64,000 nucleotides of DNA from Nannocystis bainbridge (GTDB lineage: Bacteria; Myxococcota_A; Polyangia; Nannocystales; Nannocystaceae). Below, one piece after another: positions 37,030 through 46,409 of this stretch. Each line of letters opens with the position of its first letter. The stretch's first letter is position 1. Below the pieces are notes generated by a model that saw only the letters and a list, made by a program, of their open reading frames with translations, had not been told where the DNA came from and did not search any database. The stretch covers positions 656,619 to 720,618 of the forward strand of contig NZ_JAQNDL010000005.1 of the NCBI RefSeq assembly GCF_028368995.1, given 5' to 3'. A program made the position numbers and the translations under genes.

Positions 37030-37776
37030 ATGCGAGAACCCGAGCTGGAGGCCCTCCTGCTGCGCATCGTTCCGGACCTCGCGCGCGATTGGTCGGGTGC
37101 TTCGCCCGAGGACGTCGCGGAGTTGGCCGAGCGCTTCGAGGACCGGGGCTACGATCTCCCTCCGTTCTATCGCTGGTTCCTCTCGCGGCTCGGCGGCAGC
37201 GTGGGTGCGCTTCACCCCGTCCTGCGGGGCTTCTCTGCCGCGGACATCCTGGCGGCGTATCGTAGCAACAGCGTCGACCTCGGGCCGACCCAGTTCCTCA
37301 TCGGTCGCGTACCCGATCCGCTGTTTCCTTGCGACGTCTACTACGACCTGGCCTGCCCGGCGCAGGACGACGCCTGCGTCCTGCGGCCGCGCATGCCGAC
37401 CGGGCCCGGGCTGCGGAGAAGCGAGACGTTCCGCGAAATGCTCGCAGCGGAGGTCATGCTCTGGTTCCGCGTAAGGACGGCCCCTCACCGGTGCACCGGC
37501 AAGCTCGTCAGCGCCGAGCGAGGCGCCGCCGACCTGCTCGACGCGGTCATGCTTCGGCTCGGCTTCACGAACCCGCTCGTGACCGGTCCCAGCTGTCGGC
37601 TGTACGAGCGAGACGCCATGACGATGGTCGCCCAAGCTACCTCAGGACCAGATCTATTCGAACTCTTCGAGTTCGAGGTCGGCGGAGCGAACACGACAGG
37701 CATTCGCCGCTTGCTGCGAGGCATCTCGACGGGCTCCTCGCTCCACGTCGACGCTGAGCGCTGGGCCTCGCGCTGA
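37030..37776 (+). CDS. Unknown protein, possibly SMI1/KNR4-like
   Basis: A 248-residue soluble protein starting MREPELEALLLRIVPDLARD. The early section (ELAERFEDRGYDLPPFYRWF) and the following LRGFSAADILAAYR resemble the SMI1/KNR4 fold, in which a helical N-terminus meets a Tyr/Phe/Pro-rich strand region. Such proteins often act as immunity proteins to contact-dependent toxins. The similarity is weak, and no toxin gene adjoins it. Base composition is a little lower in GC upstream of the start. Confidence 0.65.
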   Translation: MREPELEALLLRIVPDLARDWSGASPEDVAELAERFEDRGYDLPPFYRWFLSRLGGSVGALHPVLRGFSAADILAAYRSNSVDLGPTQFLIGRVPDPLFPCDVYYDLACPAQDDACVLRPRMPTGPGLRRSETFREMLAAEVMLWFRVRTAPHRCTGKLVSAERGAADLLDAVMLRLGFTNPLVTGPSCRLYERDAMTMVAQATSGPDLFELFEFEVGGANTTGIRRLLRGISTGSSLHVDAERWASR

Positions 37777-37804
37777 GCCTGAGCCCCCACGCGCGTACTT
37801 GTCG

Positions 37805-39901
37805 TCACCTCCCCGCGAGGCCGAGCTGGGCCAGCAGGAACGCTGCCTCGAACGCCCGGCTGTGCAGCCATTCGCGGCGGCTGCTGGGGCCGGCGTGGCC
37901 GGCGTGGGCCTCGGTGCGCAGCAGCGTCGGGCCGCTGCCGGTCGACAGGCGGCGCTGGCGGGCGACGTAGCGGGTCTGCTCGTGGTAGGCCACGCGGGCG
38001 TCGGCCAGCGATGATTCGACCAGCAGGGCCGGATAGGCGCGCGGGCCCAGGTTCGAATAGGGGCACCAGGCGCGGATGACCTCGTAGTCGGCGCGCACGG
38101 CCGGGTCGCCCCACTCCTCGTATTCGGTGGTGGTGAGCGGCGCGGTCGGGTCGGCCATGGTGCCGACGGCGTCGAGGAACGGCACGCGCAGGACCGCGGC
38201 GCGGAACAGCTCGGGGCGTTGATTGAGCACCGACGCGACCAGCGCCCCGCCGGCGCTGTCGCCGGCGACTGCCAGCATTTCACGGGTCGTGTAGCCGCGC
38301 TCGATCAACTGGGCGGCGACCGCCAGCAGATCACGGCCGGCGTTCAGGCGCGCGCGCCGGCGGCCGGCCTCGTGCCACGGCTCGCCGAGCTCACCGCCGC
38401 CGCGCACCCACGCGATCACGAAATCGAAACCGCGGTTCATCAGCGCGCAGCGGGCGGCGTCGAAGTCGGGGTCCCAGGCGGAGCCGTACGAGCCATAGGC
38501 CTCGAGCAAGATCGGCCGCGGACCGGTGCGCGGGCCGGCGCCGGCGAAATGCATGTACAGCAGCTCCGTGCCGTCGTCGGCGCGCGTCGCAGCGAACGCG
38601 CCGGTGCTGCGGCCGCAGGCCGCCGGTGCGGGGCGGCTGTGGACCAGGGTCTCGCCGCCGTCGGCGAACGCGAGGTCGACGGTGTCGTCGGGCGCGTGCA
38701 CGGCGGTGAGGTGGACGCGATAATGGCTGGCTGACGGATCGGGGTTGTCGCCGGGGCTGATGTCGACGATCTCGCCTGTCCGCGGGGACAGGCCGCGACG
38801 GCGCTCGGCGGCGCCGGCCCGCGCGCTGCGGCCGGTCGCCAGCTCGACGAACACCAGCCGCGGGAAGCCGCGCTCGCGCTGCAGCAGGGCCAGGTGGCCC
38901 ATGAACGCGTCGAGATGGGTCAGGGCGACGCCGGGCCGCTCGGCGACGACCTCGCGCCAGCGCGCCAGCGCGGGGTCGTCCTCGGCGGCCGCGACCACGC
39001 GAAAGTACGGGGCGCCGCGGTTGCTGCGGACATAGAAATCATCGCCGGCGTGATCGACGTCGTAGAGGTGCCCGGGCTCGCGGGGCGCGATCACGGTCCA
39101 CGGCCCCGCCGGCGTCCGGGCCACCCGCACCTCGGCGGTGGTGGCGGAGGCGCTGCGGGCCAGCAACCACTCGCCGGAGCGGCTGCGCTCGACGTACACG
39201 TCGAACCGCGGATCGGTCTCCTCGAAGATCGCTCGATCGTCGCCGCCGATCGCTCGCCCGCGCAGCGCATACGAGCGATAGGTGTCGTCGCGCACGGTGT
39301 AGACCAGCTCGCGGCTGTCGCCGCTCCACGCCGCCGAGGTGACACGATCGATCTGCCCGGGCCGCACCGCCCCCGTCTCGAGGTCTTTGATAAAAAGCGT
39401 GTAGTTTTCGTCGCCGACGACGTCGAGCGAATAGGCGAGCAGGCGATTGTCGGGGCTGACCTCGAAGACTTCGAGGTCGAGAAAATCGCGGCCACGCGCC
39501 AGGCGCGGCAGGTCGAGGATCACCTGCGGGGATTCGTCGGGGCTGGCGTCGGCGCGGCGGCGGAGCCAGGTCGGGTGCTCCTCGTGGCGGCGCTGGCGGG
39601 ACCAGTAGAGCCATTCGCCGCGGCGCACGGGGGCCGTCTCGTCGTCGACATAGGCGATGGCCTCGATCTCCCGCTCCAGCGCGCGCATGAGGGCGCGATG
39701 CGGCCGCAGCACCGCGTCGGCGTGGCGGTTCTCGGCGGCGAGGTGGGCCCGCACCGCCGCGTCCTCGGGCCCGGCGCGCAGCCAGGCGTACTCGTCGCGC
39801 AGGGTCTCGCCGTGCAGGGTGAGGACCGCGTCGTCGCCGGTGCGAGCGACCGGCGCCGGGGCGCTTGCGAGGCCGAGGGCGAGCGCGACGGCGCGGAACA
39901 T
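37805..39901 (-). CDS. Secreted prolyl oligopeptidase family (S9A) peptidase
   Basis: A 698-residue protein with a short signal peptide (MFRAVALALGLASAPAPV). Next comes the S9A N-terminal segment (LRDEYAWLRAGPEDAAVRAH) and a beta-propeller. The C-terminal alpha/beta hydrolase has YGSYGSAWDPDFDAARCALM, WVRGGGELGEPWHEAGR, the nucleophile motif AVAGDSAGGALV and the His region EAHAGHAGPSSR. The Ser motif is GDSAGG where oligopeptidase B has GGSAGG. It should cleave short peptides outside the cytoplasm, after Pro or basic residues depending on subtype. An 18-bp palindrome (CCTGTCC arms, 38775-38792) lies in the gene. Confidence 0.9.
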   Translation of the reverse strand: MFRAVALALGLASAPAPVARTGDDAVLTLHGETLRDEYAWLRAGPEDAAVRAHLAAENRHADAVLRPHRALMRALEREIEAIAYVDDETAPVRRGEWLYWSRQRRHEEHPTWLRRRADASPDESPQVILDLPRLARGRDFLDLEVFEVSPDNRLLAYSLDVVGDENYTLFIKDLETGAVRPGQIDRVTSAAWSGDSRELVYTVRDDTYRSYALRGRAIGGDDRAIFEETDPRFDVYVERSRSGEWLLARSASATTAEVRVARTPAGPWTVIAPREPGHLYDVDHAGDDFYVRSNRGAPYFRVVAAAEDDPALARWREVVAERPGVALTHLDAFMGHLALLQRERGFPRLVFVELATGRSARAGAAERRRGLSPRTGEIVDISPGDNPDPSASHYRVHLTAVHAPDDTVDLAFADGGETLVHSRPAPAACGRSTGAFAATRADDGTELLYMHFAGAGPRTGPRPILLEAYGSYGSAWDPDFDAARCALMNRGFDFVIAWVRGGGELGEPWHEAGRRRARLNAGRDLLAVAAQLIERGYTTREMLAVAGDSAGGALVASVLNQRPELFRAAVLRVPFLDAVGTMADPTAPLTTTEYEEWGDPAVRADYEVIRAWCPYSNLGPRAYPALLVESSLADARVAYHEQTRYVARQRRLSTGSGPTLLRTEAHAGHAGPSSRREWLHSRAFEAAFLLAQLGLAGR

Positions 39902-40050
39902 GGCCCGACGATGCCTGCGGCGCGGGCCGGCTGTCCAGCGACCTCGGGGCGACGCAAGGAATGGGACCCGCCGCGGCCCTCGCCCCGCTCGCTGCACGTG
40001 GCCGTCGCGTCCGGCGATCGCGGTAGACTGGCGGTCCACGGAGGACAGCG

Positions 40051-40434
40051 ATGCCATACGACCAGGGAGCGGCGAAACGGCTGCGCACGGCGGTGATGCG
40101 CGCCGGACCGAGAGGACTCATCGAGGAGCGCAAGATGTTCGGCGGCATCGCCCTGCTGGTCGACGGCAGCATCGCCTGGGGCGTGCTCGGCAGCGATCTC
40201 GTGATTCGTGTGACCGACACCGCCGCGGCGCTCGCCCGGCCGCACGCGCGCCCGTTCGACTTCACCGGCCGACCGTCGCGCGGGCTGGTGTACGTGGGGC
40301 CGCAGGGCTACGCGGAGGAGGGCGAGCTCGACGCGTGGGTCGCGCTGGGGATCGCCGGGGCGCAGGCGGCCGTCCGCACCAGGCGAGCGAAGCCACGAGC
40401 GAAGCCGCCAGCGCCGCGGGCCCGCGCGCGCTAG
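40051..40434 (+). CDS. TfoX N-terminal-domain protein
   Basis: A 127-residue protein. The core matches the TfoX_N family: EERKMFGGIALLVDGSIAWG, followed by DLVIRVTDTAAA and GLVYVGPQGYAEEGELDAWV. The C-terminus is a basic Arg/Lys/Pro/Ala tail. Stand-alone TfoX_N proteins are common, and most are not proven competence regulators. ATG 40051 lies upstream of and divergent from the S9 gene. The stop is followed at once by the hairpin-rich cluster. Confidence 0.85.
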   Translation: MPYDQGAAKRLRTAVMRAGPRGLIEERKMFGGIALLVDGSIAWGVLGSDLVIRVTDTAAALARPHARPFDFTGRPSRGLVYVGPQGYAEEGELDAWVALGIAGAQAAVRTRRAKPRAKPPAPRARAR

Positions 40435-40748
40435 GACGCCCGGACCTCGAAGACATGTCCTTCGGGACATGTCATCATGAGCCACGAGCGAAGTCCCGCG
40501 CGCCCGGACTTCGAGAACATGTCCTTCGGGACTGCTAACAGAGAGCCGCGAGCGAAGCCCCGCGCCCAAAGTTCGAGGACATGTCCTTCGAGACATCTCT
40601 TCGCTAGCCGCGAGCGAAGCCCGCCCGCGCGCCAGGACGCCCAGCCTTCGATGAGCCGTCCTTCGGGACAGCTCATCGAGAGCCACGAGCGAGCGGCTCG
40701 ACGCGCGCACCGGGCCGCGCTCACCTGCGCGCGACCCGGTGCCACGAC
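40435..40748. repeat. Hairpin-rich repeat cluster between convergent TfoX and P450 genes
   Basis: Four loosely repeated segments of about 62 bases, each with a palindrome and a GCC(A/G)CGAGCGAAG motif (near 40482, 40545, 40607, 40683). Family units are CATGTCCTTCGGGA at 40454 and 40518, and CATGTCCTTCGAGA at 40580. The clearest hairpin is 40651-40676: 11-bp arms with one G-T wobble and a TTCG loop closed by C-G, a very stable RNA tetraloop. Its place between two gene ends suggests transcription termination. Confidence 0.8.
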
Positions 40749-41978
40749 TCAGTCGACCGAGACGCGGACCGGCAGGTCGCGGATGTCGCGGAAGATCGGG
40801 TGGTCGCCGTAGACCGGCGGGCCCGCCAGCTCGATCGTCGGATAGCGCGCGAGGAACTGCTGCAGCGCGCTCTCGGCCTCGAGCCGCGCCAGCGAGGCGC
40901 CGAGGCAGAAGTGCGGGCCGTGGCCGAACCACGGGCTCGAGCCCGTGCGCCGGCGGATGTCGTAGACGTCCGGGTCGGCCACGAACTCGGGGTCGCGCAG
41001 GGCGCTCTGCGTGTTGAGGAACACGGGCTGCCCGCGGTGGAAGTCGACGCCGTTCCAGCTGAACGGCTCCTCGACGAAGCGGGTCAGCCCGCCGCCGCGG
41101 CCGAACGCGTTGTAGCGCAGGGTCTCGTCGAGCGCGCTGCGGGCCAGCGACGGGTCCTCGCGCAGGATCGCCATCTGCTCCGGGTTCCGCAGCAGCTCCA
41201 TGATCGCGTACGTGGTGAGGTGCACCGTCGTGTCGGAGCCGCCGATGATGAGGCCGGCGATCAGCGACTCGAGCTCACCGTCGCTCAGGCGGTCGGCGTC
41301 GTCGCAGGCGCTGATGAGGTGCGTCAACAGGTCGTCGGCCAGCGGGTTCTCCCGGCGGTCGGCGATCACGGCGCGCACGATCTGGCGGCCGCGCGAGATG
41401 GCCGGCATGTACGACGCGAACACCTCCGGCGACAGGCCGGGGAAGATCGTGGCGATCAGGGCGTCGGCCATGGCGATGAACTCGGCCTCGGCGCCCGGCG
41501 GGATGTTGAGCATCGCCGCGATCACGCGCACCGGATAGTTCTGGGCGAAGTCGCGGAACACGTTGATGACGCCGCGCTCCGGCAGCTTCTCGAGCACCTC
41601 GCGGACGATCTCCACGACGCGGGGCCGGTGCGCCTCGAGCTGGCGCGGCCCGAACAGCGGGGTCACGAGCTTGCGCACCCGCGCGTGCGACTCGGGCCGC
41701 ATCACGAACAGGTCGTTCTCTCGCATCGCCACGAAGTCGGGATAGGCCGCGCGCAGCTCGTCCGAGAAGCCGCTGCCGAGCGTCGGATCGGTGACGAGCC
41801 GCGGGTCACGGATCAGCGCCATCACGTCGCGATAACGAAAGACGATGTGGCCCTTGGCCTGCTCCCACGCGTAGATCGGCGCCTGTTCGCGGAATCGTTG
41901 GAAGGTCGGATAGGGATCCTCGACGAACGCGGGGTCGAACGGATCGAACTTCAACTCGGACGTGACGCTCTCCAGCAT
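40749..41978 (-). CDS. Cytochrome P450
   Basis: A 409-residue bacterial class I-type P450. It shows the I-helix GGSDTTV, the ExxR motif in LDETLR, and the heme loop FGHGPHFCLGASLAR with the proximal Cys. The start MLESVTSELKFDPFDP gives the usual length; longer in-frame starts add an Arg/Ala stretch. It has no TM anchor and should be soluble. No ferredoxin or reductase gene is adjacent, so it would use partners encoded elsewhere. Substrate unknown. Confidence 0.93.
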   Translation of the reverse strand: MLESVTSELKFDPFDPAFVEDPYPTFQRFREQAPIYAWEQAKGHIVFRYRDVMALIRDPRLVTDPTLGSGFSDELRAAYPDFVAMRENDLFVMRPESHARVRKLVTPLFGPRQLEAHRPRVVEIVREVLEKLPERGVINVFRDFAQNYPVRVIAAMLNIPPGAEAEFIAMADALIATIFPGLSPEVFASYMPAISRGRQIVRAVIADRRENPLADDLLTHLISACDDADRLSDGELESLIAGLIIGGSDTTVHLTTYAIMELLRNPEQMAILREDPSLARSALDETLRYNAFGRGGGLTRFVEEPFSWNGVDFHRGQPVFLNTQSALRDPEFVADPDVYDIRRRTGSSPWFGHGPHFCLGASLARLEAESALQQFLARYPTIELAGPPVYGDHPIFRDIRDLPVRVSVD

Positions 41979-42746
41979 CGGGCCGACGTAGCACACTCCC
42001 AGGAGAATCGACAGACTCCGGCGACCGCGCGCAGCTCGGGGAACCGCGCCCGCGACACTCGTGGAGCTGCCCATGCGGCGCCGAGCGACCTGCGCGCGCG
42101 CGAGCCCCCGCGCGTCGCGATGAAGTCACGCGATGCCGCAGGCGCGCACGCGAAGAGCCGATCGCCGCATTCGTCGCGGCGGCCCGCTGCTGTCATTCGA
42201 GCGAGGCGCGCTCCGCGACGCGGCAGAAATCACATGTCCCAAAGGCCATATAGAATTGCGAACATTTCTGCGGCCGCTCGCCCCCAAGCGCCCGTTCGCC
42301 ACCTGCGCATACCCGGGCCCGCCGCGGCCCATGACCGCCGCCACGCACCTACCGCGACGTGGCGCGAATCTCTCGCCGGCCGGGCCAGAGCTCGTGGCCG
42401 CGCCCTGCCCCGGCCACGAACGCGAGCCCGCGCCGACCGCAGATTGCAGCGAGCCGCGCGAGGCCGGCGAATGTGGCGATGATGGGCCGCTCGCGCCATT
42501 CGCAGAATGCGAGCACCGGCCGGATGGTGCCGGGCAGCGGCGACGTTCGCCGAGCTTGGTGATCGTCGCAGGCCGGTGACGTTGGACGGTCGCGTGCGGC
42601 GCTCGCACACGCCGGCACGCAGGCGTGGCTCCGCGCGCCCGCGCATGCCATGCGGCGCGCAGTCCGGCGCGCAGCGAGTCGTGCGCGCTCGCCGGAGCGC
42701 GCCGGTGACCGCCCGCTCGCGCCGCGCCGCGCCGGCGTGGGGGAGC
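41979..42746. other. Intergenic stretch of about 770 bases, no supported gene
   Basis: Several open frames exist, but all show Arg/Ala/Pro-rich shadow composition. One relic of the 14-bp family, CATGTCCCAAAGGC, lies at about 42234-42247. I see no RNA gene or clear terminator. Confidence 0.5.
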
Positions 42747-44126
42747 TCATGGGCCATCGCAAAGGCCGTCGTGGTCGCCGTCGACCCCGCCGCTCTGCCA
42801 GCAGTGCAGCCAGGCGTCGAGGAACAGCCGCCGCTCGGCCACGAACGCGCGCATGTCCTCGACCTGATCGAGGTGCTGCTCGAGCGTGAAGGGTCGGTTC
42901 GGATCGTCGGCCGCGGCCGCGGCGATCTGCGCGGCCCAGGTGTCGAGGCGGTCCTGCAGCACCGCGACGTCGTAGCCGGTCGCCACGGCGAACGCGATCG
43001 CCTCGACGTAGCGGGCGAACCATGCCGGATCGGCGGTGGCGATGGCGTAGAACGGGCGTCCGTGGTGATTCTCCTTGATGTACGTGTACGGGTCGGTGTC
43101 GGGCTCCAGGCGCGTGAAGGTGTCGTCGAGGTCCCACGGGATGACGACGAAGCCGGAGCTCGGGTCGTTGTAGACGTACTGATTGAGCCCGCCGCCCCAG
43201 GCGCCGTCGCGGTCGGGGATCACGGCCTCGGTGGCCCACTCGAGCAGCGCCTGCTCGAGGTTCATCACCGCGAGCAGGTCCGCGACGGTCTCGGCGGCAT
43301 TCAGCTGCTCGACGTCGGCCTCGCTCGGGTCCTCCTCGTTGGTCTTCTTGTCCCAGCCCGAGCCGCCGCCGCCGCGCTTGTAGAGGTTGCCGCGCGGCGC
43401 CGCGAAGTTGCGCTCCAGGAACTCGCTGTCGACCTTCTCGATGTTGGTGAACAGGCCGTAGTAGGCGCCGTTGACGACCACGCGGATGTTGTTGGCGCAC
43501 GGCGCCGCGAGCCCGACGTCGCGCAAGATCGCCAGGGCCAGGCGGTCGCGCAGGAAGCTGCGGTTGTACTCGGCGGCGTCGAACAGCACGTGCTTGAGGC
43601 CCTCGAACCGGCCCGCGTCGTCGTAGGTGTTGAACGAGACCTCGAACTGCATCTTCTTCTGGTCGTGCCAGTGCGAGGCGTTGCCGCGCAGGCGCACGGA
43701 GGCGTCGGTGATCACGGTGTCGTCGACCTTGAAGCTCAGCAGCGGGTGCTCCTTCAGGTCGTCGTCGTCGGCGATCGCCCACTCCTGCTCGAGCCCGGCC
43801 AGCTCGGGCGGATCGATCTCCAGCTCCACCGTCGGGAGGCGCTCCTGGGCGTAGAACTCGGGGCACCCCTTCGGCTGCCACGCCGGCTCGCCGGTGGTCG
43901 TGCCGGGCGGGTCGCCGGTGGTCCCGGCCGGCTCGCCGCTCGCGGTCCCGCCGTCGCTCGCGGGCGATTCGCTCGTGCTGCCGGTCGTCGCCGCCTCGCC
44001 GGTCGTGGTCGCGGCGGGCGGGGGGGACGTCGTGCTGGTGCCGCCGTCGCTGTCACCGTCGGCGGCGGGCGGGTCGGGACATCCGGCGAGGATCGAGACT
44101 GCGAACACGGCCGATGCGGGGCGCAT
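42747..44126 (-). CDS. CotH-kinase-family lipoprotein
   Basis: A 459-residue lipoprotein: start MRPASAVFAVSILAGC with lipobox LAGC, then about 75 residues of Thr/Gly/Ser/Pro linker. The CotH-like body has LRGNASHWHDQKKMQFEV, GRFEGLKHVLFDAAEYNRSF, VVVNGAYYGLFTNIEKVD, the active-site strand VVIPWDLDDTF and a final Asp-rich segment (DGDHDGLCDGP). CotH proteins are atypical secreted protein kinases. The IPWDLDDTF pattern corresponds to the metal-binding D-motif, so activity is plausible. Target unknown. Confidence 0.88.
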   Translation of the reverse strand: MRPASAVFAVSILAGCPDPPAADGDSDGGTSTTSPPPAATTTGEAATTGSTSESPASDGGTASGEPAGTTGDPPGTTTGEPAWQPKGCPEFYAQERLPTVELEIDPPELAGLEQEWAIADDDDLKEHPLLSFKVDDTVITDASVRLRGNASHWHDQKKMQFEVSFNTYDDAGRFEGLKHVLFDAAEYNRSFLRDRLALAILRDVGLAAPCANNIRVVVNGAYYGLFTNIEKVDSEFLERNFAAPRGNLYKRGGGGSGWDKKTNEEDPSEADVEQLNAAETVADLLAVMNLEQALLEWATEAVIPDRDGAWGGGLNQYVYNDPSSGFVVIPWDLDDTFTRLEPDTDPYTYIKENHHGRPFYAIATADPAWFARYVEAIAFAVATGYDVAVLQDRLDTWAAQIAAAAADDPNRPFTLEQHLDQVEDMRAFVAERRLFLDAWLHCWQSGGVDGDHDGLCDGP

Positions 44127-44290
44127 GACAGAAGGCTGAGACCGCGACCCCGGGCGACAAGGGGAGCCCGTCACGCCCGCGCCGCGCCTGGTCCGAACGC
44201 GGGTCCGATCGCACGCGCAGGGACGCGAGCGTTCGACGCTCGTCACGAGCGCGGCGACGAACGCCGCCGGGCTCGATGCGCCTCGCCCTA

Positions 44291-45334
44291 TTATGCCGCG
44301 GGGGCCAGCTGCACGGCCGGCAGGCGCGCGGCGATCAGGTCGGCGAGGAAATCGGCGAACGGGACGCCGGCGGCGGCCAGAGCCATGCGGAAGCCGGAGC
44401 CGGGGCCGAGGTCGGGGTTGGCGTTGACGTCGATGACTTGCAGCGCGCCTTCGGCGGCCCGCAGATCGAAGCGGCAGTAACCGGTCATCCCGAGCAGCGT
44501 GGCCGCGCGCGTGCACACGGCCACGATCTCGGCGTGCACCGCCGGATCAAGGCCCCCGGCGATCTGGCTCTCGCTCGCCTGCGCCTCGGGCGAGGCCGTG
44601 TCCCACTTGGCGGTCCAGCCGACCACGCGCCGCTCGGGCGCCAGCGTCGGCGCGAACACGATCTGCCCCGGCGGCAGGACCAGGAGCCCGCGCGGGCCGG
44701 CGTGGTAGAGCGCGAGGTTGTACTCGGGGCCGTCGACGAAGGTCTCGATCAGCGCCGGCTGATGGTGCCGGGCCCACACCTGACGCGCGCGGGCCAGCGC
44801 CGCCTCGGCGTCGTCGCACACGCTGCCCGCGTCGACGCCGACGCCCCCGCCCTCGCGCGCCGGCTTGACGATGACCCGGCCCGCGGCCGCGCGGGCCAGC
44901 AATTCGCGGATGTCCTCGAGGACATGTTCTTCGGAGCAGCCGGGCGCGACGGCGAAGCCGGTCGGGGTCGGCACGCCGGTCTGGCGCAGGAACTGCTTGA
45001 CGAACGGCTTGTCCTGGCAGAGCGCGAGCGTCACCGGATCGCAGCCGCAGCAGGGGATCCCCAGCATGTCGAGGCCGAGCGCCAGGTGGGCCTCGAATCG
45101 CGTGCGGCCGATGGCGCCCTCGCACAGGTTGAACACCACGTCGGGCGCGAGCGCGCGGACGGCCGCCAGCGCCGCGGGCACCGAGTCACCGACCGGCACC
45201 AGGGTGCAGGCGTGCAGCGGAGCCAGCGCGGCGTGGACGTCGCGGGCGGTGGCCGCGAGCTCGGGCGCGCCGAGCGGCGCGGCCACCGGCGGATCGGAGA
45301 GGGGGGCGTCGTGATACGTGATGGCGATCCGCAT
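44291..45334 (-). CDS. ATP-grasp ligase, D-Ala-D-Ala ligase-like (second of tandem pair)
   Basis: A 347-residue ATP-grasp protein. N-terminal part: PDVVFNLCEGAIGRTRFEAH and LALGLDMLGIPCCGCDPVTL, as in Ddl. Grasp part: RVIVKPAREGGGVGVDAGSV, LIETFVDGPEYNLAL and the metal-site end YCRFDLRAAEGALQVIDVNANPDL. It is too divergent to be the housekeeping Ddl. It follows another Ddl-like gene by 31 bases in the same direction, so the two likely act together. At 44911-44924 the palindrome TGTCCTCGAGGACA encodes HVLEDI. Confidence 0.85.
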   Translation of the reverse strand: MRIAITYHDAPLSDPPVAAPLGAPELAATARDVHAALAPLHACTLVPVGDSVPAALAAVRALAPDVVFNLCEGAIGRTRFEAHLALGLDMLGIPCCGCDPVTLALCQDKPFVKQFLRQTGVPTPTGFAVAPGCSEEHVLEDIRELLARAAAGRVIVKPAREGGGVGVDAGSVCDDAEAALARARQVWARHHQPALIETFVDGPEYNLALYHAGPRGLLVLPPGQIVFAPTLAPERRVVGWTAKWDTASPEAQASESQIAGGLDPAVHAEIVAVCTRAATLLGMTGYCRFDLRAAEGALQVIDVNANPDLGPGSGFRMALAAAGVPFADFLADLIAARLPAVQLAPAA

Positions 45335-45365
45335 GGGGCTCCGGCGAAGTAAGGGACGAAGGCAG

Positions 45366-46409
45366 CTAATGTTCGGGGGTCGAATGGCGGCGGTCGGGTC
45401 CGGCCCAGCGCCGGGTGGCGGCGCCGAGGATCCGGGCGATCAATTGGTCATAGCTCCAGCCGTGGCCGCGAGCGATGATCACGAGGTCGCTGCTGACCGG
45501 GTGGAGGCCGGGCAGCGGGTTGACCTCGATGAAGTTGGGGTCGCCGCGGCGGTCGCAGCGGATGTCGATGCGCGACAGGTCGCGGCAGCCGAACACGCGG
45601 TGGACGTCGAGCGCGAGCCCGCGGACGGCGTCGAGCCGGGCCGCGTCGAGGCGCCCCGACTGCAGCAGCTCGTCGGTCATGACGTAGCGGACCTGATTGA
45701 GGTAGTCGCGCTTGACCTCGAGCGAGTAGACAAAATCCTCGCCGCTGTCGGTCCGCGGGGTCACCTGCATCACGCCGACGACCTCGGCCGCGGCGCCGTT
45801 GCCGATCACGCCGACGGTGAACTCGTCGCCGGACAGGAACTCCTCGATCAGCACGGCCTGGCGGTAATCGTGCTGCAGCCCGGCCACGCGCTCGCGCAGG
45901 GCCGCCTCGTCGTGGCACACCGAGTTCTTGCGGATGCCCATCGACGAGCCCTCGGCGACCGGCTTGACGAACAGCGGATAGGCGAGGTCGACCGCCCCGA
46001 GCGCCTCGTCGGCGCCGACGATCTGGAACGGCGCGGTGCGGATCCCGTGGGCGGCGGCGAAGATCTTGGCGATGCCCTTGTCGAGCGCCAGCGCCAGCGC
46101 GAACGGCCCCGAGCCGGTGTTGGGGATCCCCAGCACCTCGAGCACCGCCGGGATCTGCGACTCGCGCCCGCGCCCGCCGACGCCCTCGGCGAAGTTGAAC
46201 ACCCCGTCGACGCGCCGCCCCGGCTCGGCCAGCGCCGCCAGCATCGGCTCGCCCCAGCCCAGCCGGTCGACCTCGTGGCCGAGGCTGCGCAGGGCGCGGT
46301 CGATGGCGTCGACGGTCTCGACCGAGTCGAACTCCTCGAAGCGATCGATCGGCTCGCCCGGCGAAGGACCGAGCTCGGGCTTGAGGTTGAAGGTCAGACC
46401 CAACCGCAT
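45366..46409 (-). CDS. ATP-grasp ligase, D-Ala-D-Ala ligase-like (first of tandem pair)
   Basis: A 347-residue protein of the Ddl fold. It starts MRLGLTFNLKPELG and continues with GVFNFAEGVGGRGRESQIPA and EVLGIPNTGSGPFALALALDK, the Ddl-like dipeptide pocket region. Then come FVKPVAEGSSMGIRKNSVC and LIEEFLSGDEFTVGV (ATP site), and a metal-binding end with RIDIRCDRRGDPNFIEVNPL. It is as long as its downstream neighbour but clearly different in sequence, so the pair is an old duplication or two functions. Substrates unknown; peptide or amino-acid ligation is expected. Confidence 0.85.
   Translation of the reverse strand: MRLGLTFNLKPELGPSPGEPIDRFEEFDSVETVDAIDRALRSLGHEVDRLGWGEPMLAALAEPGRRVDGVFNFAEGVGGRGRESQIPAVLEVLGIPNTGSGPFALALALDKGIAKIFAAAHGIRTAPFQIVGADEALGAVDLAYPLFVKPVAEGSSMGIRKNSVCHDEAALRERVAGLQHDYRQAVLIEEFLSGDEFTVGVIGNGAAAEVVGVMQVTPRTDSGEDFVYSLEVKRDYLNQVRYVMTDELLQSGRLDAARLDAVRGLALDVHRVFGCRDLSRIDIRCDRRGDPNFIEVNPLPGLHPVSSDLVIIARGHGWSYDQLIARILGAATRRWAGPDRRHSTPEH

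Noticed and set aside
40051..40434. TfoX_N protein as proof that the 14-bp repeats are DNA-uptake sequences
   Set aside because: TfoX_N-only proteins are common and mostly unrelated to competence; no uptake pilus genes are in the window.
42126..42757. Open frames in the long P450-CotH intergenic gap
   Set aside because: Arg/Ala/Pro-rich composition, no ribosome binding site and no recognisable domain.
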